Positions 16,724-25,619 are shown, counted from the first letter of the stretch. The stretch: DNA of 64,000 bases from an uncultured Clostridia bacterium (GCA_946403295.1 CAMIZL010000005.1:17080-81079); one strand, 5' to 3'. Numbers and translations: made by a program. Notes: generated by a model not told the origin, from the sequence alone.

Positions 16724-17862
16724 GAGCAGTCGGAATCATAGCCGAATTTGATCCGTTCCACGACGGACACGCCTTTCTTATCCGTGAGGCCAAAAAGCTC
16801 ACGGGAGCCGAATATGTCGTGGTCGCCATGAGCGGGGATTTTGTTGAACGCGGAGAACCCGCGGTCTTTGATAAATTCGAGCGTGCCCGTGCGGCGGTGC
16901 TCGGAGGCGCCGATGCTGTTTTTGAGCTTCCGACGGTCTATGCGACTTCGGGTGCAAAAATTTTTTCCGAAGCGGGTGTGAGGCTCCTTTGTGCCACGGG
17001 GTGCACGGACACGGTCTGCTTCGGAAGCGAATGCGGTGATATAGATATCCTTTCACGTGCGTCGGAGCTTCTCGATAACGAGAGTGAAGAATTTAAGAAT
17101 GCTCTTTCAAAGTATCAAAAAGCGGGTGATTCTTATCCGAAGGCCAGAGAAAAAGCACTTATCGAGCTCGGTGTTTCGGGGGAACTCGTCAGGGCTGCGC
17201 GGGAACCCAACAACATACTTGGAATACATTACATCAGCGCGATACAAAGCTTTTGCGGTGACATGAAAGCCGTCACGGTCAAAAGGACGGACGAGGGATA
17301 TCATGAAAGTGCGTCACAGATAAGAGATGAAATATTTAATCACGGATTAACAAAATACGGAAGCTGTCCGATCCGCGCCGATGATTTCTCACAGATACTT
17401 TTTGCACGATTGATGTCGATGACGGCCGGAGAGCTTACAGAGATCGCCGATGTCAACGATACGCTCGCAAGGTCTGTTATGAAACACAGAGAGAAGAGTA
17501 TGACCTTCAGTGAGCTGGTCTCAAAAGTTAAATCTAAAAATAATTTATATACATCGGTCAGCAGGGCGCTTCTTCATGTCGTTCTCGACATGAAAGAGAA
17601 GATACGTCCCGCGGCGGGCGAGATAAGGATACCGTATTTGAGGCTTCTCGCTTTTAACGAAAAGTCTTCCGGGCTTTTAAGGTATATCAGCGACAATTCA
17701 AAATGCCCGCTGATCACTAAGCCCGCGGATGCACCGTGCAGGGATGACGAGATATTCAGACTTGACATTAGGGCTGCGGCACTATACGGGGGAGCGGTTC
17801 TCGCAGGATACGGCGTAAAACTCCCCGAGGACATGACAAGGGGACCTGTTATCTGTCGGTGA
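16720..17862 (+). CDS. tmcAL: tRNA(Met) cytidine acetate ligase (TmcAL/YlbM family)
   Basis: This 380-aa cytoplasmic enzyme should make N4-acetylcytidine at the wobble position of elongator tRNA-Met, using acetate and ATP. The nucleotidyltransferase opening GIIAEFDPFHDGHAFL matches the HxGH-type motif of the family. MSGDFVERGEPAVFDKFERA, GADAVFELPTVYATSGAKIF and VCFGSECGD are the next conserved blocks in the right order, and REPNNILGIHYI is the adenylate-related segment. Its length fits the family (about 380-400 aa). It overlaps the GH3 stop by 4 bases, so it is translationally coupled. That pairing is probably incidental. Confidence 0.93.
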   Translation: MRAVGIIAEFDPFHDGHAFLIREAKKLTGAEYVVVAMSGDFVERGEPAVFDKFERARAAVLGGADAVFELPTVYATSGAKIFSEAGVRLLCATGCTDTVCFGSECGDIDILSRASELLDNESEEFKNALSKYQKAGDSYPKAREKALIELGVSGELVRAAREPNNILGIHYISAIQSFCGDMKAVTVKRTDEGYHESASQIRDEIFNHGLTKYGSCPIRADDFSQILFARLMSMTAGELTEIADVNDTLARSVMKHREKSMTFSELVSKVKSKNNLYTSVSRALLHVVLDMKEKIRPAAGEIRIPYLRLLAFNEKSSGLLRYISDNSKCPLITKPADAPCRDDEIFRLDIRAAALYGGAVLAGYGVKLPEDMTRGPVICR

Positions 17863-17869
17863 TCGTTTC

Positions 17870-17896
17870 ATGTGCACCCCCGGGGGGAGGGCACAT
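17870..17896 (+). terminator. GC-rich hairpin after tmcAL
   Basis: ATGTGC (17870-17875) pairs with GCACAT (17891-17896), enclosing ACCCCCGGGGGGAGG, which extends the stem. There is no clean T-run, so termination activity is uncertain. Confidence 0.45.
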
Positions 17897-17944
17897 ACCG
17901 GCATTGAGTTTTAAATATCTGATTTGATCACGGGGGTTGTAAGG

Positions 17945-18505
17945 ATGGGATTTGAGAATCTTTCAAAAGTGGGAAAATTACATAAGCTTTCAAAGGACAG
18001 TGTCGTTTGCCGTGAGGGTGAAGACGGTGAGACTGCCTTTATCGTTCTAGCGGGTAATGTAAGGGTTATCCTCAATTCTTATTCTTCGAATCCATACATT
18101 GTTACCACTCTTCCCGCGGGCAGCTTTGTCGGTGAGATGTCACTCTTCCTCAAGCACCAGAGGACCGCGACCGTTATCGCCGTAAATGACAATACGGTGG
18201 TACTCGAAGTGGGCATGAACAACTTTAAGGACTACCTCAAAGAGGATGCCGCCACATGCTTTAAACTCATGAAATCACTTACTAACCGGGTGGACGGCAT
18301 GCTTGAGAAGGTTGGATCGTTCGATAAGAAATTTGAGTTCAAGTTCAAATCAAACTCTTACTATATGCTCGCACATCAGCTGTTCCAGTCGCAATTTGCG
18401 AAGCTTGTCAACGAGAACGCCGACGGTGCGATCGCGCTTATCACGTTCCTGTGCTCATCCCTTAAATCACTTAACGACAAATTCCTTGAGAATGAGTCAA
18501 ACTGA
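17945..18505 (+). CDS. Stand-alone cyclic-nucleotide-binding-domain protein
   Basis: This is a 186-aa soluble protein. Residues 5-120 form a CAP/CRP-type ligand-binding beta-roll: SVVCREGEDGETAFIVLAGNVRV, LPAGSFVGEMSLFLKHQRTATVIA is the phosphate-binding cassette, and VLEVGMNNF follows. Unlike CRP/FNR proteins there is no helix-turn-helix; the last 65 residues (QLFQSQFAKLVNENADGAIALITFLCSSLKSLNDKFLENE) look helical. The cassette has GEMSLF with H-Q-R-T-A-T, so the Arg that binds cyclic nucleotide phosphate is plausible. Start ATG 17945 has GGGGG upstream; the TTG at 17924 in the ORF track is unlikely. The function is not known; a ligand-sensing partner protein is possible. Confidence 0.8.
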   Translation: MGFENLSKVGKLHKLSKDSVVCREGEDGETAFIVLAGNVRVILNSYSSNPYIVTTLPAGSFVGEMSLFLKHQRTATVIAVNDNTVVLEVGMNNFKDYLKEDAATCFKLMKSLTNRVDGMLEKVGSFDKKFEFKFKSNSYYMLAHQLFQSQFAKLVNENADGAIALITFLCSSLKSLNDKFLENESN

Positions 18506-18547
18506 GCAGCAAGTCTGACCGGGGCTGATGATCCGGTTAATATATAG

Positions 18548-18973
18548 ATGTCAACACAGATGAAAAAACATTTATTTGGTATAAAAAGAGATGTCATACT
18601 TGCCGGTCTTGCCATCGCAGTACTGTACCTGGTTTTCCACATTACAGGGATCGGATGTCCGATCAAGTTTATTACCGGGATCTCATGTCCCGGATGTGGA
18701 ATGACACGCGCTATTTGGTCGCTGGTTTCTTTGTCTTTTGGGCAGGCGTTTTATTACCATCCGTTGTGGCCGCTGACTTTTGCCTGGCCGGTGGCGTTTT
18801 TCCTTCGCAAAAGGCTCGGAAAAGCTTACAAAGCGATCTGCGTGATCTTTGTTGTTGCTTTTTTGTTGACATACGTCATCCGGTTTTTTACGGGACCCGA
18901 TGAAGTAGTTTCGTTTGATCCGGTTAACGGCGCAATCGGACGTGCGGTCCGATTTATTATTGATATATTTTGA
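18548..18973 (+). CDS. DUF2752 membrane protein
   Basis: This is a 141-aa protein with three hydrophobic helices. It carries the DUF2752 hallmark GIGCPIKFITGISCPGCGMTRA after the first helix, followed by the HPLWPLTFAWP segment. The two CP(G)C motifs face the same side and might bind metal or form disulfides. The function of the family is unknown. It is followed after 11 bases by the DUF4234 zinc-ribbon protein; DUF2752 genes are commonly found beside such genes in Clostridia, so a shared membrane role is likely. The TTG/ATG start is not strongly marked by a ribosome site; ATG 18548 was kept. Confidence 0.85.
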   Translation: MSTQMKKHLFGIKRDVILAGLAIAVLYLVFHITGIGCPIKFITGISCPGCGMTRAIWSLVSLSFGQAFYYHPLWPLTFAWPVAFFLRKRLGKAYKAICVIFVVAFLLTYVIRFFTGPDEVVSFDPVNGAIGRAVRFIIDIF

Positions 18974-18984
18974 GGAGGTTTTCA

Positions 18985-19659
18985 ATGTTTTGCAGTAGAT
19001 GTGGTTCTCAGATCCCTGACGGAAGTAAATTCTGTTCTTCCTGCGGTGCTCCCTGTGCGGTACCGCAAATCAGTCCCGACGGAGGCTGTCAGAGCGGCTA
19101 TTCGGGTAATCAAGGCGGAGGCTGTCAGGACGGCTATCCGGGTAATCAAGGCGGAGGCTGTCAGAACGGCTATCCGGATAATCAAGGCGGAGGCTGTCAG
19201 AACGGCTATCCGGGTAATCAGCAGTGGGGATCGTATTATGGCGCGAGACCGCTTCGTACCGATCGCGATCTGGTGTCGTATATACTTCTTTCTATCATCA
19301 CCTGCGGTATTTATGGGTATTGGTTCATATATAAGCTCGCTCAGGACGTCAATGTCGCCTGTGAGGGCGACGGCGAAGAGACACCCGGTCTTGCTGTCTA
19401 CATTTTCCTGGGCCTTATCACCTGCGGGATGTATAATTTCTACTGGATGTATAAGATTGGCAATCGTCTCGCACAAACCGCTTATCGGAAATATGGCTTC
19501 CAAATGCAGGAAAACGGTACCACGATCCTGGTGTGGCTGATTTTCGGCTCGCTTCTTTGCGGTATAGGTTACTTTATCGGTAACTATATCCTCATAAAAA
19601 ACACGAATGCTATCTGTGATGCATATAATCAGGCTAATGGGTTTGGCTACATGAGATAA
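18985..19659 (+). CDS. Zinc-ribbon DUF4234 membrane protein with a repeat linker
   Basis: This is a 224-aa protein. Residues 1-22 form a zinc ribbon (MFCSRCGSQIPDGSKFCSSCG, CxxC twice). Residues 33-80 are a linker of four 11-12-residue repeats (GGGCQNGYPGNQ). Residues 85-220 are a DUF4234 membrane domain, with DLVSYILLSIITCGIYGYWFIYKLAQDVN then two more hydrophobic segments and ending NTNAICDAYNQ. The linker Cys residues occur once per repeat. The start at 18985 sits behind GAGGAGG; the TTG in the ORF track overlaps that site. The function of DUF4234 is unknown. Confidence 0.85.
   Translation: MFCSRCGSQIPDGSKFCSSCGAPCAVPQISPDGGCQSGYSGNQGGGCQDGYPGNQGGGCQNGYPDNQGGGCQNGYPGNQQWGSYYGARPLRTDRDLVSYILLSIITCGIYGYWFIYKLAQDVNVACEGDGEETPGLAVYIFLGLITCGMYNFYWMYKIGNRLAQTAYRKYGFQMQENGTTILVWLIFGSLLCGIGYFIGNYILIKNTNAICDAYNQANGFGYMR
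19081..19221 (+). repeat. 36-bp coding repeat in the DUF4234 gene
   Basis: Four copies (one of 33 bp at 19081, then 36-bp units at 19114, 19150 and 19186) encode GGGCQ(N/D)GYP(G/D)NQ. The nucleotide units are almost identical, so copy number may vary between strains without breaking the frame. Confidence 0.9.
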
Positions 19660-19703
19660 TGAAATCAAAGCAGTACGTGAAAACAATTTGATCACAATAC
19701 AAA

Positions 19704-19748
19704 GAGCGTATCCGTTGGATCCGGGAGATTCATGGGATGCGCTTTTTT
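19704..19748 (+). terminator. Terminator after the DUF4234 gene
   Basis: AGCGTATCC pairs with GGATGCGCT (one G-T) across a 26-base loop and is followed by TTTTTTTC. Confidence 0.7.
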
Positions 19749-19853
19749 TCGTGACTTTTCCGCTGCGATGTGGTATGATTCTATGCAGTGCCCTGTTGGG
19801 CGATCATCAGAATCAATCAGAGAGTTTTTATCAGGAGGCTACAAGGAAAAGTT

Positions 19854-21065
19854 ATGAAGATACTTGTACTTAATGCGGGAAGTTCTTCCCTCAAATACCA
19901 GCTCATCGACATGGAGAGCGAGAAAGTGCTCGCCAAAGGAAATGCTGACAGGATCGGAATCGAAGGTTCGTTCTGCAAGCATAAGAAAGACGGCGGTGAG
20001 GAGATCGTAAAGAGCGTTATCCTCAAAGACCATAAGGATGCCATTGAAGTCATCATGTCACTCCTTGTTGACAGCGAGCAGGGCTGCATCAAGTCCATGG
20101 ACGAGATCGGTGCCGTTGGTCACAGAGTCGTTGCATCGGGCGAATACTTCAAGGAGCCCACACTCGTTACGGACGAATCTATCGAGAGACTTAAGAAGAC
20201 ATTCCCTCTCGGACCTCTTCATAATCCTGCAGCATATACAGGTGTTATGGCTTGCCGTGAGGTTATGCCCTCAACACCCATGGTTCTTGTTTTCGATACA
20301 AGCTTCCATCTTACTATGCCCGAAGTGGCATATCTCTACAACATCAAGTACGAGGATTACAAGCAGTACAGCGTAAGACGCTACGGTGCACACGGAACAA
20401 GCCACAAGTTCGTTTCGGGCAAGGCTGCCGAGTATCTCGGAAAAGATCCTAAAGACCTCAACATCATCACATGCCACCTCGGCAACGGTTCTTCGATCAG
20501 TGCCGTTAAGGGCGGCAAGTGTGTCGACACATCCATGGGCTTCACACCTCTCGCAGGTGTCTGCATGGGTACACGCGCGGGCGATATCGATGCTTCCGCA
20601 GTTCAGTTCCTTGCAAACCAGAAGGGCATGGACATCAACCAGATCCTCACATACCTCAACAAGGAGTCGGGACTTAAGGGACTTTCGGGCGGATTCTCCG
20701 ATTTCCGTGACCTCCGCGAGAACGTTGAAAAGGGCGGAGAGGCAGGCCGCAGAGCACAGCTCGCACTCGACAAGTTCGCTTATGACTGCAAGAAGTATGT
20801 CGGCGCATATATGGCAGTTCTCGGCAGAGTAGACTGCATCGTATTCACGGCCGGTATCAGTGAGTGGAACGGATTCATCATCAATCAGATCCTTGAGGGA
20901 CTCGACTCTTACGGCATAAGCGTTGACAAAGAAAAGAACACCGATTCCTGCAAGGTACCCGTTAAGGATATCACAGGCAAGGATTCCAAGGTAAAGATCC
21001 TTGTCATCCCCACAAACGAAGAGCTTGTCATCGCACGCGAGACAAAAGAAGTCGTTACAAGATAA
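19854..21065 (+). CDS. ackA: Acetate kinase
   Basis: AckA converts acetyl phosphate and ADP to acetate and ATP, the energy-yielding end of the acetate branch. It is 403 aa, the family norm. The N-terminal KILVLNAGSSSLKYQL is the family signature 1 and VGHRVVASGE is signature 2. The ATP-binding DTSFHLTMPE, HGTSHKF and HLGNGSSISAVKGGK segments are all present, as is the C-terminal FTAGISEWN. Start ATG 19854 lies behind AAGGAAAAG; the ORF-track start 66 bases upstream is not supported. A weak -10 TATGAT lies at 19774. Its last codons and stop are duplicated in tandem just downstream. pta follows after 130 bases, the reverse of the common pta-ackA order. Confidence 0.97.
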   Translation: MKILVLNAGSSSLKYQLIDMESEKVLAKGNADRIGIEGSFCKHKKDGGEEIVKSVILKDHKDAIEVIMSLLVDSEQGCIKSMDEIGAVGHRVVASGEYFKEPTLVTDESIERLKKTFPLGPLHNPAAYTGVMACREVMPSTPMVLVFDTSFHLTMPEVAYLYNIKYEDYKQYSVRRYGAHGTSHKFVSGKAAEYLGKDPKDLNIITCHLGNGSSISAVKGGKCVDTSMGFTPLAGVCMGTRAGDIDASAVQFLANQKGMDINQILTYLNKESGLKGLSGGFSDFRDLRENVEKGGEAGRRAQLALDKFAYDCKKYVGAYMAVLGRVDCIVFTAGISEWNGFIINQILEGLDSYGISVDKEKNTDSCKVPVKDITGKDSKVKILVIPTNEELVIARETKEVVTR

Positions 21066-21104
21066 CGTGCGGGACAAAAGAAGTCGTTACAAGATAACGT
21101 GCGG
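21041..21104 (+). repeat. Perfect 32-bp tandem duplication at the 3' end of ackA
   Basis: GACAAAAGAAGTCGTTACAA plus GATAACGTGCGG occurs at 21041-21072 and again, with no mismatch, at 21073-21104. The first copy encodes the last ackA residues (TKEVVTR) and the stop; the second is non-coding. Perfect identity implies a recent event. Confidence 0.95.
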
Positions 21105-21195
21105 GAAATGTCATCGCTTAGGGATGATGCAAATACCGTAATCTAATTAAATTGACACATAAACATTGAAAGACAAGAATGTAAAGGAGAAGAAC

Positions 21196-22191
21196 ATGAG
21201 CTTTATAGATGAGATCAAGGCACGTGCAAGAAAAAGCATTAAGACTATCGTACTTCCCGAGGGTGAGGATCGCAGAGTCCTTGAGGCAGCAGCTACCACC
21301 ATTAAAGAAGGTAACGCAAAAGTAGTGATCCTCGGCAAGGAAGATGACATTAAGGAACTCGGAAAGGGACTTGACCTTTCCGCAGCTACGATCATCGATC
21401 CCGCAAAATCGGATAAGCTTAACGCCTATATCGACAAGCTTGTAGAGCTTCGTCAGAAGAAGGGTATGACACCCGAGCTTGCACGCGAGGCACTTACAAC
21501 AGACAATACAACATTTGCGGTAATGATGGTTAAGATGGGCGACGCCGACGGCGTTGTTTCGGGTGCTTGCCATTCAACCGCCAATACACTTCGTCCCTGT
21601 CTTCAGATCCTTAAGACTGCGCCCGGCGTGAAGTCTGCTTCGGCATTCTTCCTTATGATCGTTCCGGACTGTGCTTACGGTGATGACGGAGTTTTCGTTT
21701 TCGCGGACTGCGGACTCAACCAGAATCCCGATCCCGAGCAGCTTGCTGAGATCGCAGGTCTTTCGGCAAAGAGCTTTACAATGCTCACAGGCAAGGAAGC
21801 ACGCGTTGCTATGCTTTCACACTCCTCTAAGGGCTCGGCTAAGCATGACGACGTTACAAAGGTTACGGACGCTACGGCGCTTGCAAAGGAAGCATATCCC
21901 GACATCCTCATCGACGGCGAGCTTCAGCTTGATGCAGCCATCGTTCCCGAGGTAGGAGCTTCAAAGGCTAAGGGATCACCCGTTGCCGGCAGGGCAAACG
22001 TACTCGTATTCCCCGATCTTGATGCCGGAAACATCGGCTACAAGCTTGTTCAGCGTCTTGCAAAGGCAGAAGCATACGGTCCCGTTATGCAGGGTATCGC
22101 AGCTCCCGTCAACGATCTTTCGAGAGGATGTTTCGCGGAGGATATCGTAGGCGTTATCGCTATCACTGCGGTACAATGCGCAAACGTATGA
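21196..22191 (+). CDS. pta: Phosphate acetyltransferase
   Basis: Pta makes acetyl phosphate from acetyl-CoA, feeding the neighbouring AckA. The protein is 331 aa, the compact Pta form. KTIVLPEGEDRRVLEAA at the N-terminus, MMVKMGDADGVVSGACHSTANTLRP, the MLSHSSKGSAKHDDVTKV segment and the C-terminal GRANVLVFPDLDAGNIGYKLVQRL block identify it. The start at 21196 is preceded by AAAGGAG; the ORF-track start 30 bases earlier has no support. It is separated from ackA by 130 bases containing a 32-bp duplication but no strong terminator, so co-transcription is possible. A strong terminator follows. Confidence 0.97.
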   Translation: MSFIDEIKARARKSIKTIVLPEGEDRRVLEAAATTIKEGNAKVVILGKEDDIKELGKGLDLSAATIIDPAKSDKLNAYIDKLVELRQKKGMTPELAREALTTDNTTFAVMMVKMGDADGVVSGACHSTANTLRPCLQILKTAPGVKSASAFFLMIVPDCAYGDDGVFVFADCGLNQNPDPEQLAEIAGLSAKSFTMLTGKEARVAMLSHSSKGSAKHDDVTKVTDATALAKEAYPDILIDGELQLDAAIVPEVGASKAKGSPVAGRANVLVFPDLDAGNIGYKLVQRLAKAEAYGPVMQGIAAPVNDLSRGCFAEDIVGVIAITAVQCANV

Positions 22192-22233
22192 TGACCGGGA
22201 CATTTGCCGCGTAAATTTGTTTAACGGAATATA

Positions 22234-22269
22234 GGGAGGGTGGATTATAATATTACCCTCCCTGTTTTT
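22234..22269 (+). terminator. Terminator after pta
   Basis: GGGAGGGT (22234-22241) pairs perfectly with ACCCTCCC (22255-22262), followed by TGTTTTTG. Confidence 0.88.
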
Positions 22270-22296
22270 GCGATATAAACGAAGCAAAGGAAATTG

Positions 22297-23373
22297 ATGA
22301 TCATGAAACAAAAGACACTTAACAAGATGGCTTGTTTAGGGACCCTTCTTATCCTGACGGGTGCCGTTTCGGGCTGCTCAAAGGCAGAGGTGCCGTCACT
22401 TAAGATCAATTCCGAAGATGTTGCGAGCGAATACAACATGGTCGAAGTTGATTATAACGACGTTGTTCTTGAAGAACAGATCAGCTGTCTGTACTCCCAG
22501 ATCGACGAACAGCTCCTTTCGTTTTCGATCGAGAAGGGAGAACTTACGCACATCTACGTTTCCGACGGAGACAGCGTTAAAACGGGACAACTTCTCGCCA
22601 AGCTCAATGTCGATGACCTCGAGAAAAAACTTCGTGACAACGAGGACCTGATAGAGCAGAGCGAGCTTCTTATAAACGAGACGCAGAAACTCATCGATTA
22701 TTATGAAAGCCTTATAAACGGCTCGATCGGACTCAAAAGGCGTGAAGAGATAGAATTCAAGATCTCGGACGCCTCGCAGCAGCTTGACGAGCTGAGAAAC
22801 ACAAAAGAAACATGTGAGCGTGAAAATATCGGGTTTAAAGAGATCATCGAACAATCCATGCTGTATGCGGGAATGGACGGTACGGTAAGCAACATAAACA
22901 AGGCGCTCGTCGGTACGAGGCCCTCGAAAGGAGCGACCGTAATGAAGATAATCAACACGGATCATTGCTCTTTCGTTTCAAAGGACGAAGAAGCGTTTGA
23001 GCTTCTGGAGATCGGAGACTCCGTAAGGATCGACATCTCGGCGGACAAGTTCTATTCCGCGACTGTGATAGAGAAAGACAGAACGAACGGGAGGGTCATC
23101 ATGGATCTTGATGAGCCGGATTATTCGCTCAAGATGAGTACGAGAGGGACCATAAACGTTGAGCTTGAGAGAGCCGATCATGTTCTGTCGCTTCCCCGCG
23201 ATGCGGTTCATACAACGGAAGACATGGCATATGTTTATATGCTCTCGGAAAGCGGTGTAAGAGAACTCAAGGAGATAGAAGTCGGGATCATGGGCGCGAA
23301 GCTCGTTGAGATCAAAAGCGGATTACTTCCGTACGAACAGGTTATTTTGAGGAAGGGAATGAGAACCACATGA
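22297..23373 (+). CDS. Adaptor-like lipoprotein 1 of the ABC system
   Basis: This is a 358-aa protein of the membrane-fusion (HlyD/MacA-like) type. The signal and lipobox ILTGAVSGC would put lipidated Cys on the outer face. A split biotinyl-lipoyl-like half (ELTHIYVSDGDSVKTGQLLAKL) is followed by a helical hairpin of about 95 residues (LRDNEDLIEQSELLINETQK through NTKETCERENIG), then the second half (AGMDGTVSNINKALVGTRPSKGATVMKI) and beta-rich C-terminal domains (DEPDYSLKMSTRGTINVELE, SLPRDAVHTT). Start ATG 22297 is 5 bases from AAAGGA; ATG 22303 is also possible. It overlaps the next adaptor by 4 bases, so it is coupled. It is the first of three adaptor-like proteins in a row. Confidence 0.85.
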   Translation: MIMKQKTLNKMACLGTLLILTGAVSGCSKAEVPSLKINSEDVASEYNMVEVDYNDVVLEEQISCLYSQIDEQLLSFSIEKGELTHIYVSDGDSVKTGQLLAKLNVDDLEKKLRDNEDLIEQSELLINETQKLIDYYESLINGSIGLKRREEIEFKISDASQQLDELRNTKETCERENIGFKEIIEQSMLYAGMDGTVSNINKALVGTRPSKGATVMKIINTDHCSFVSKDEEAFELLEIGDSVRIDISADKFYSATVIEKDRTNGRVIMDLDEPDYSLKMSTRGTINVELERADHVLSLPRDAVHTTEDMAYVYMLSESGVRELKEIEVGIMGAKLVEIKSGLLPYEQVILRKGMRTT

Positions 23374-24461
23374 GACATAACAGTATTTGGCCCGGTGCGG
23401 CAAAGGTCGTCAAGCGCGTTGTTTCGACCGTTCTTTTATGTACACTTTCCGTTTCGCTCCTTTCTTCGTGCAGCAGTGAAAGCGGGAATGATAAAAAGGA
23501 ACTCCTTGTTCCGGCAGTTTTTGCGACCGAGGTCGGGATCTGCGAACGCGGTGATCTTGAAAAACTTCTTGTAAAAGACGGACATGTCGAAGGCGAATAT
23601 GAGATCCTTTCTTTCGATGCCGACGGCTATATCTACGAGATCTTTTCGAAGCCCGGGGACAGGGTCGGCAAAGGAGACGCGATAGCATCCATGACAAGTG
23701 CCGATTTTGAAGAGATCATGACTCTCGAGGAAGAGATCGAAGAGATCAAGAAATCAAACGAAGAACGCAAAAAATCCCTTGAAGCCGAAGTAAAGCTCAA
23801 GGAAAAGAACGGTGAGAGCGCGGTCGAAGAGCGTTTTACATACGAGAAGGAATCGGCTCTTATGGATCTGATCCTCGCCCAAAAACAGGAACGCTATGAA
23901 AAGCTCAAGAACGAAGACATCGGATACAACTATATTTCGGCACCCGGTAACGGTTATGTTGTCGCGGTAAGTTCCACTTCGGGCGGATCGTATATAACTG
24001 CCGGTACACCCGTGGCCGCAGTGTCGGGAGACGATACAAAACGATTTATATCCTGTGACTTTATTTCCGAGAAGGAATCAAAGGCTTACAACTCATTTTA
24101 TGCGATCATCAACGGCGTTAATTATCCCTTAAAATATGTTCCCGTCGAGAAAGAGCATATGGCAACCCTTTCGGCGGCCGATCTGAGGCCCAAGAGCCAC
24201 TTCGATTTTGTCGAGGATCCCGGAGACGAGGTCAGGCTCGGCGATTATGCCGCAGTTATCATAGTCGTTGACAGGAAAGAAAACGTACTGAGCGTCCCGG
24301 TCAATTCGGTATATACGGATAAGGACGGTCGTTTCGTTTATATCATGGACGAAGAAGGTAAGAAGGAAAGACGCGAGGTCGTAACGGGTCTTTCGGGTGG
24401 AGCACGTATTGAGATCATTGAAGGCGTGCGGGAAGGAGAGAGTGTTTATGTTGAAAATTAA
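23370..24461 (+). CDS. Adaptor-like lipoprotein 2 of the ABC system
   Basis: This is a 363-aa protein. The lipobox is SVSLLSSC. The layout matches adaptor 1: lipoyl-like half (GYIYEIFSKPGDRVGKGDAIASM), charged coiled coil (TLEEEIEEIKKSNEERKKSLEAEVK through LILAQKQERYEKL), second half (ISAPGNGYVVAVSSTSGGSYITAGTPVAAVSG), then VRLGDYAAVIIVVDRKENVLSVPVNSV and a C-terminal KKERREVVTGLSGGARIEIIEGVREGESVYVEN, a membrane-proximal domain typical of RND/ABC adaptors. Its coiled coil is shorter than in MacA. It starts by overlapping the previous stop (ATGA) and its own end overlaps the third adaptor by 14 bases. Confidence 0.85.
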   Translation: MRHNSIWPGAAKVVKRVVSTVLLCTLSVSLLSSCSSESGNDKKELLVPAVFATEVGICERGDLEKLLVKDGHVEGEYEILSFDADGYIYEIFSKPGDRVGKGDAIASMTSADFEEIMTLEEEIEEIKKSNEERKKSLEAEVKLKEKNGESAVEERFTYEKESALMDLILAQKQERYEKLKNEDIGYNYISAPGNGYVVAVSSTSGGSYITAGTPVAAVSGDDTKRFISCDFISEKESKAYNSFYAIINGVNYPLKYVPVEKEHMATLSAADLRPKSHFDFVEDPGDEVRLGDYAAVIIVVDRKENVLSVPVNSVYTDKDGRFVYIMDEEGKKERREVVTGLSGGARIEIIEGVREGESVYVEN

Positions 24462-25578
24462 AAAACGACTCCTTGCGCTTATCATGGCAACCGGCATAGT
24501 TATCACGTCGGTCGTTCCGGGAACGAAAGAAGTCCGCGCTATCGAAGCGGGACAATATGACGATCTCTATATCGAAGCACTCTCGCAGGAAGCAAAAAAG
24601 GCCGTTTATAAGACCGATACCGTAAGAAAAGGCACATTCAGCATTTACTACACCCAGGTGCCCCATGTCGACTATGACAATTATTACTATCTTTGGAACA
24701 ATCTTCCGATCGGACAGGTGACATTTAAGAATTACGAAACAATGGTAGGCGATTGGATTGAGGTCGGAGATACCGTCTGCAACATAGAGATCAAGGTCGA
24801 CGAGGAAAGGATAGCAGAGCTCGAAAGCCGGATCGCAAAGGAAGAGGATATGCTCACCACGTACGCATATACGTGTGAGGAGCTGCTTGCCGAATATGAC
24901 AGATTATATCAGAGCGGCAAGGGAGACGCGGAACTTGCGAAGCTTCTCTATGACAGGCTTAAGCATTCCTATGACGAGGAAGTAAAACGGCGCCGCGAAT
25001 CGATAGATGCGCTTCAGGCAGAATACGACGGCTGGATAATGGCACAGCTTCAAACGACCATTACGGCCACGGCGCGCGGATATGTTGAGTATCTCGAACA
25101 GTTTCACAGAGGAATGATCATAGATAACTACGGCTTTATCGGAGTGATCTTCAGAATGGAAGATTCCAAGTTCGGACTCGAAGGAGGCAGCGAATACCTT
25201 CGTTTCGGACTTCCGGCGGTACTTATACAAAAAGACGGCGATAATACCGTAAAAGTCGAGGGAATGGTCTGCACATGCCTCGACACATCGCTGCCCGCAT
25301 CACTTGTCGGAAGCAAGAGCATGATCGATTTCGACAAGGAAATGTACAAGCAGCTTAATCCCCGTAAGGGAGCGACGCTTAAAGTAGAGCGTGTGCATAT
25401 GGAAAACGCGCTTATGGTTAAGAAAAAAGCGGTTTACGAAGACTCGCACGGCAGCTACGTTCTGATGGACATTGACGGACGCAAGACCAGAAAATATGTT
25501 GTTGTGGGCGGCAGTAACGATGACGATACATGGATCATCAGCGGCGTGAACGAGGGAGATGCCGTGATCCTTAAGTAA
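24448..25578 (+). CDS. Adaptor-like protein 3 of the ABC system
   Basis: This is a 376-aa exported protein. It has a signal peptide (LLALIMATGIVITSVVPGTKEVRA) but no lipobox, unlike adaptors 1 and 2. Lipoyl-like first half: YETMVGDWIEVGDTVCNIEIKV. A helical hairpin from about 105 to 195 (RIAELESRIAKEEDMLTTYAY, DEEVKRRRESIDALQAEYDGW) is followed by TATARGYVEYLEQFHRGMIID and the C-terminal RKYVVVGGSNDDDTWIISGVNEGDAVILK, the same membrane-proximal end as adaptor 2. The start at 24448 is set by GGAAGGAG nine bases upstream, inside the previous gene. The ORF-track start at 24397 would add 17 residues before the signal peptide. The permease follows after 41 bases. Confidence 0.82.
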   Translation: MLKIKKRLLALIMATGIVITSVVPGTKEVRAIEAGQYDDLYIEALSQEAKKAVYKTDTVRKGTFSIYYTQVPHVDYDNYYYLWNNLPIGQVTFKNYETMVGDWIEVGDTVCNIEIKVDEERIAELESRIAKEEDMLTTYAYTCEELLAEYDRLYQSGKGDAELAKLLYDRLKHSYDEEVKRRRESIDALQAEYDGWIMAQLQTTITATARGYVEYLEQFHRGMIIDNYGFIGVIFRMEDSKFGLEGGSEYLRFGLPAVLIQKDGDNTVKVEGMVCTCLDTSLPASLVGSKSMIDFDKEMYKQLNPRKGATLKVERVHMENALMVKKKAVYEDSHGSYVLMDIDGRKTRKYVVVGGSNDDDTWIISGVNEGDAVILK

Positions 25579-25619
25579 TCCCATAAAAACCATTCGGAAG
25601 CGAAAGGCAGGAAACTATA

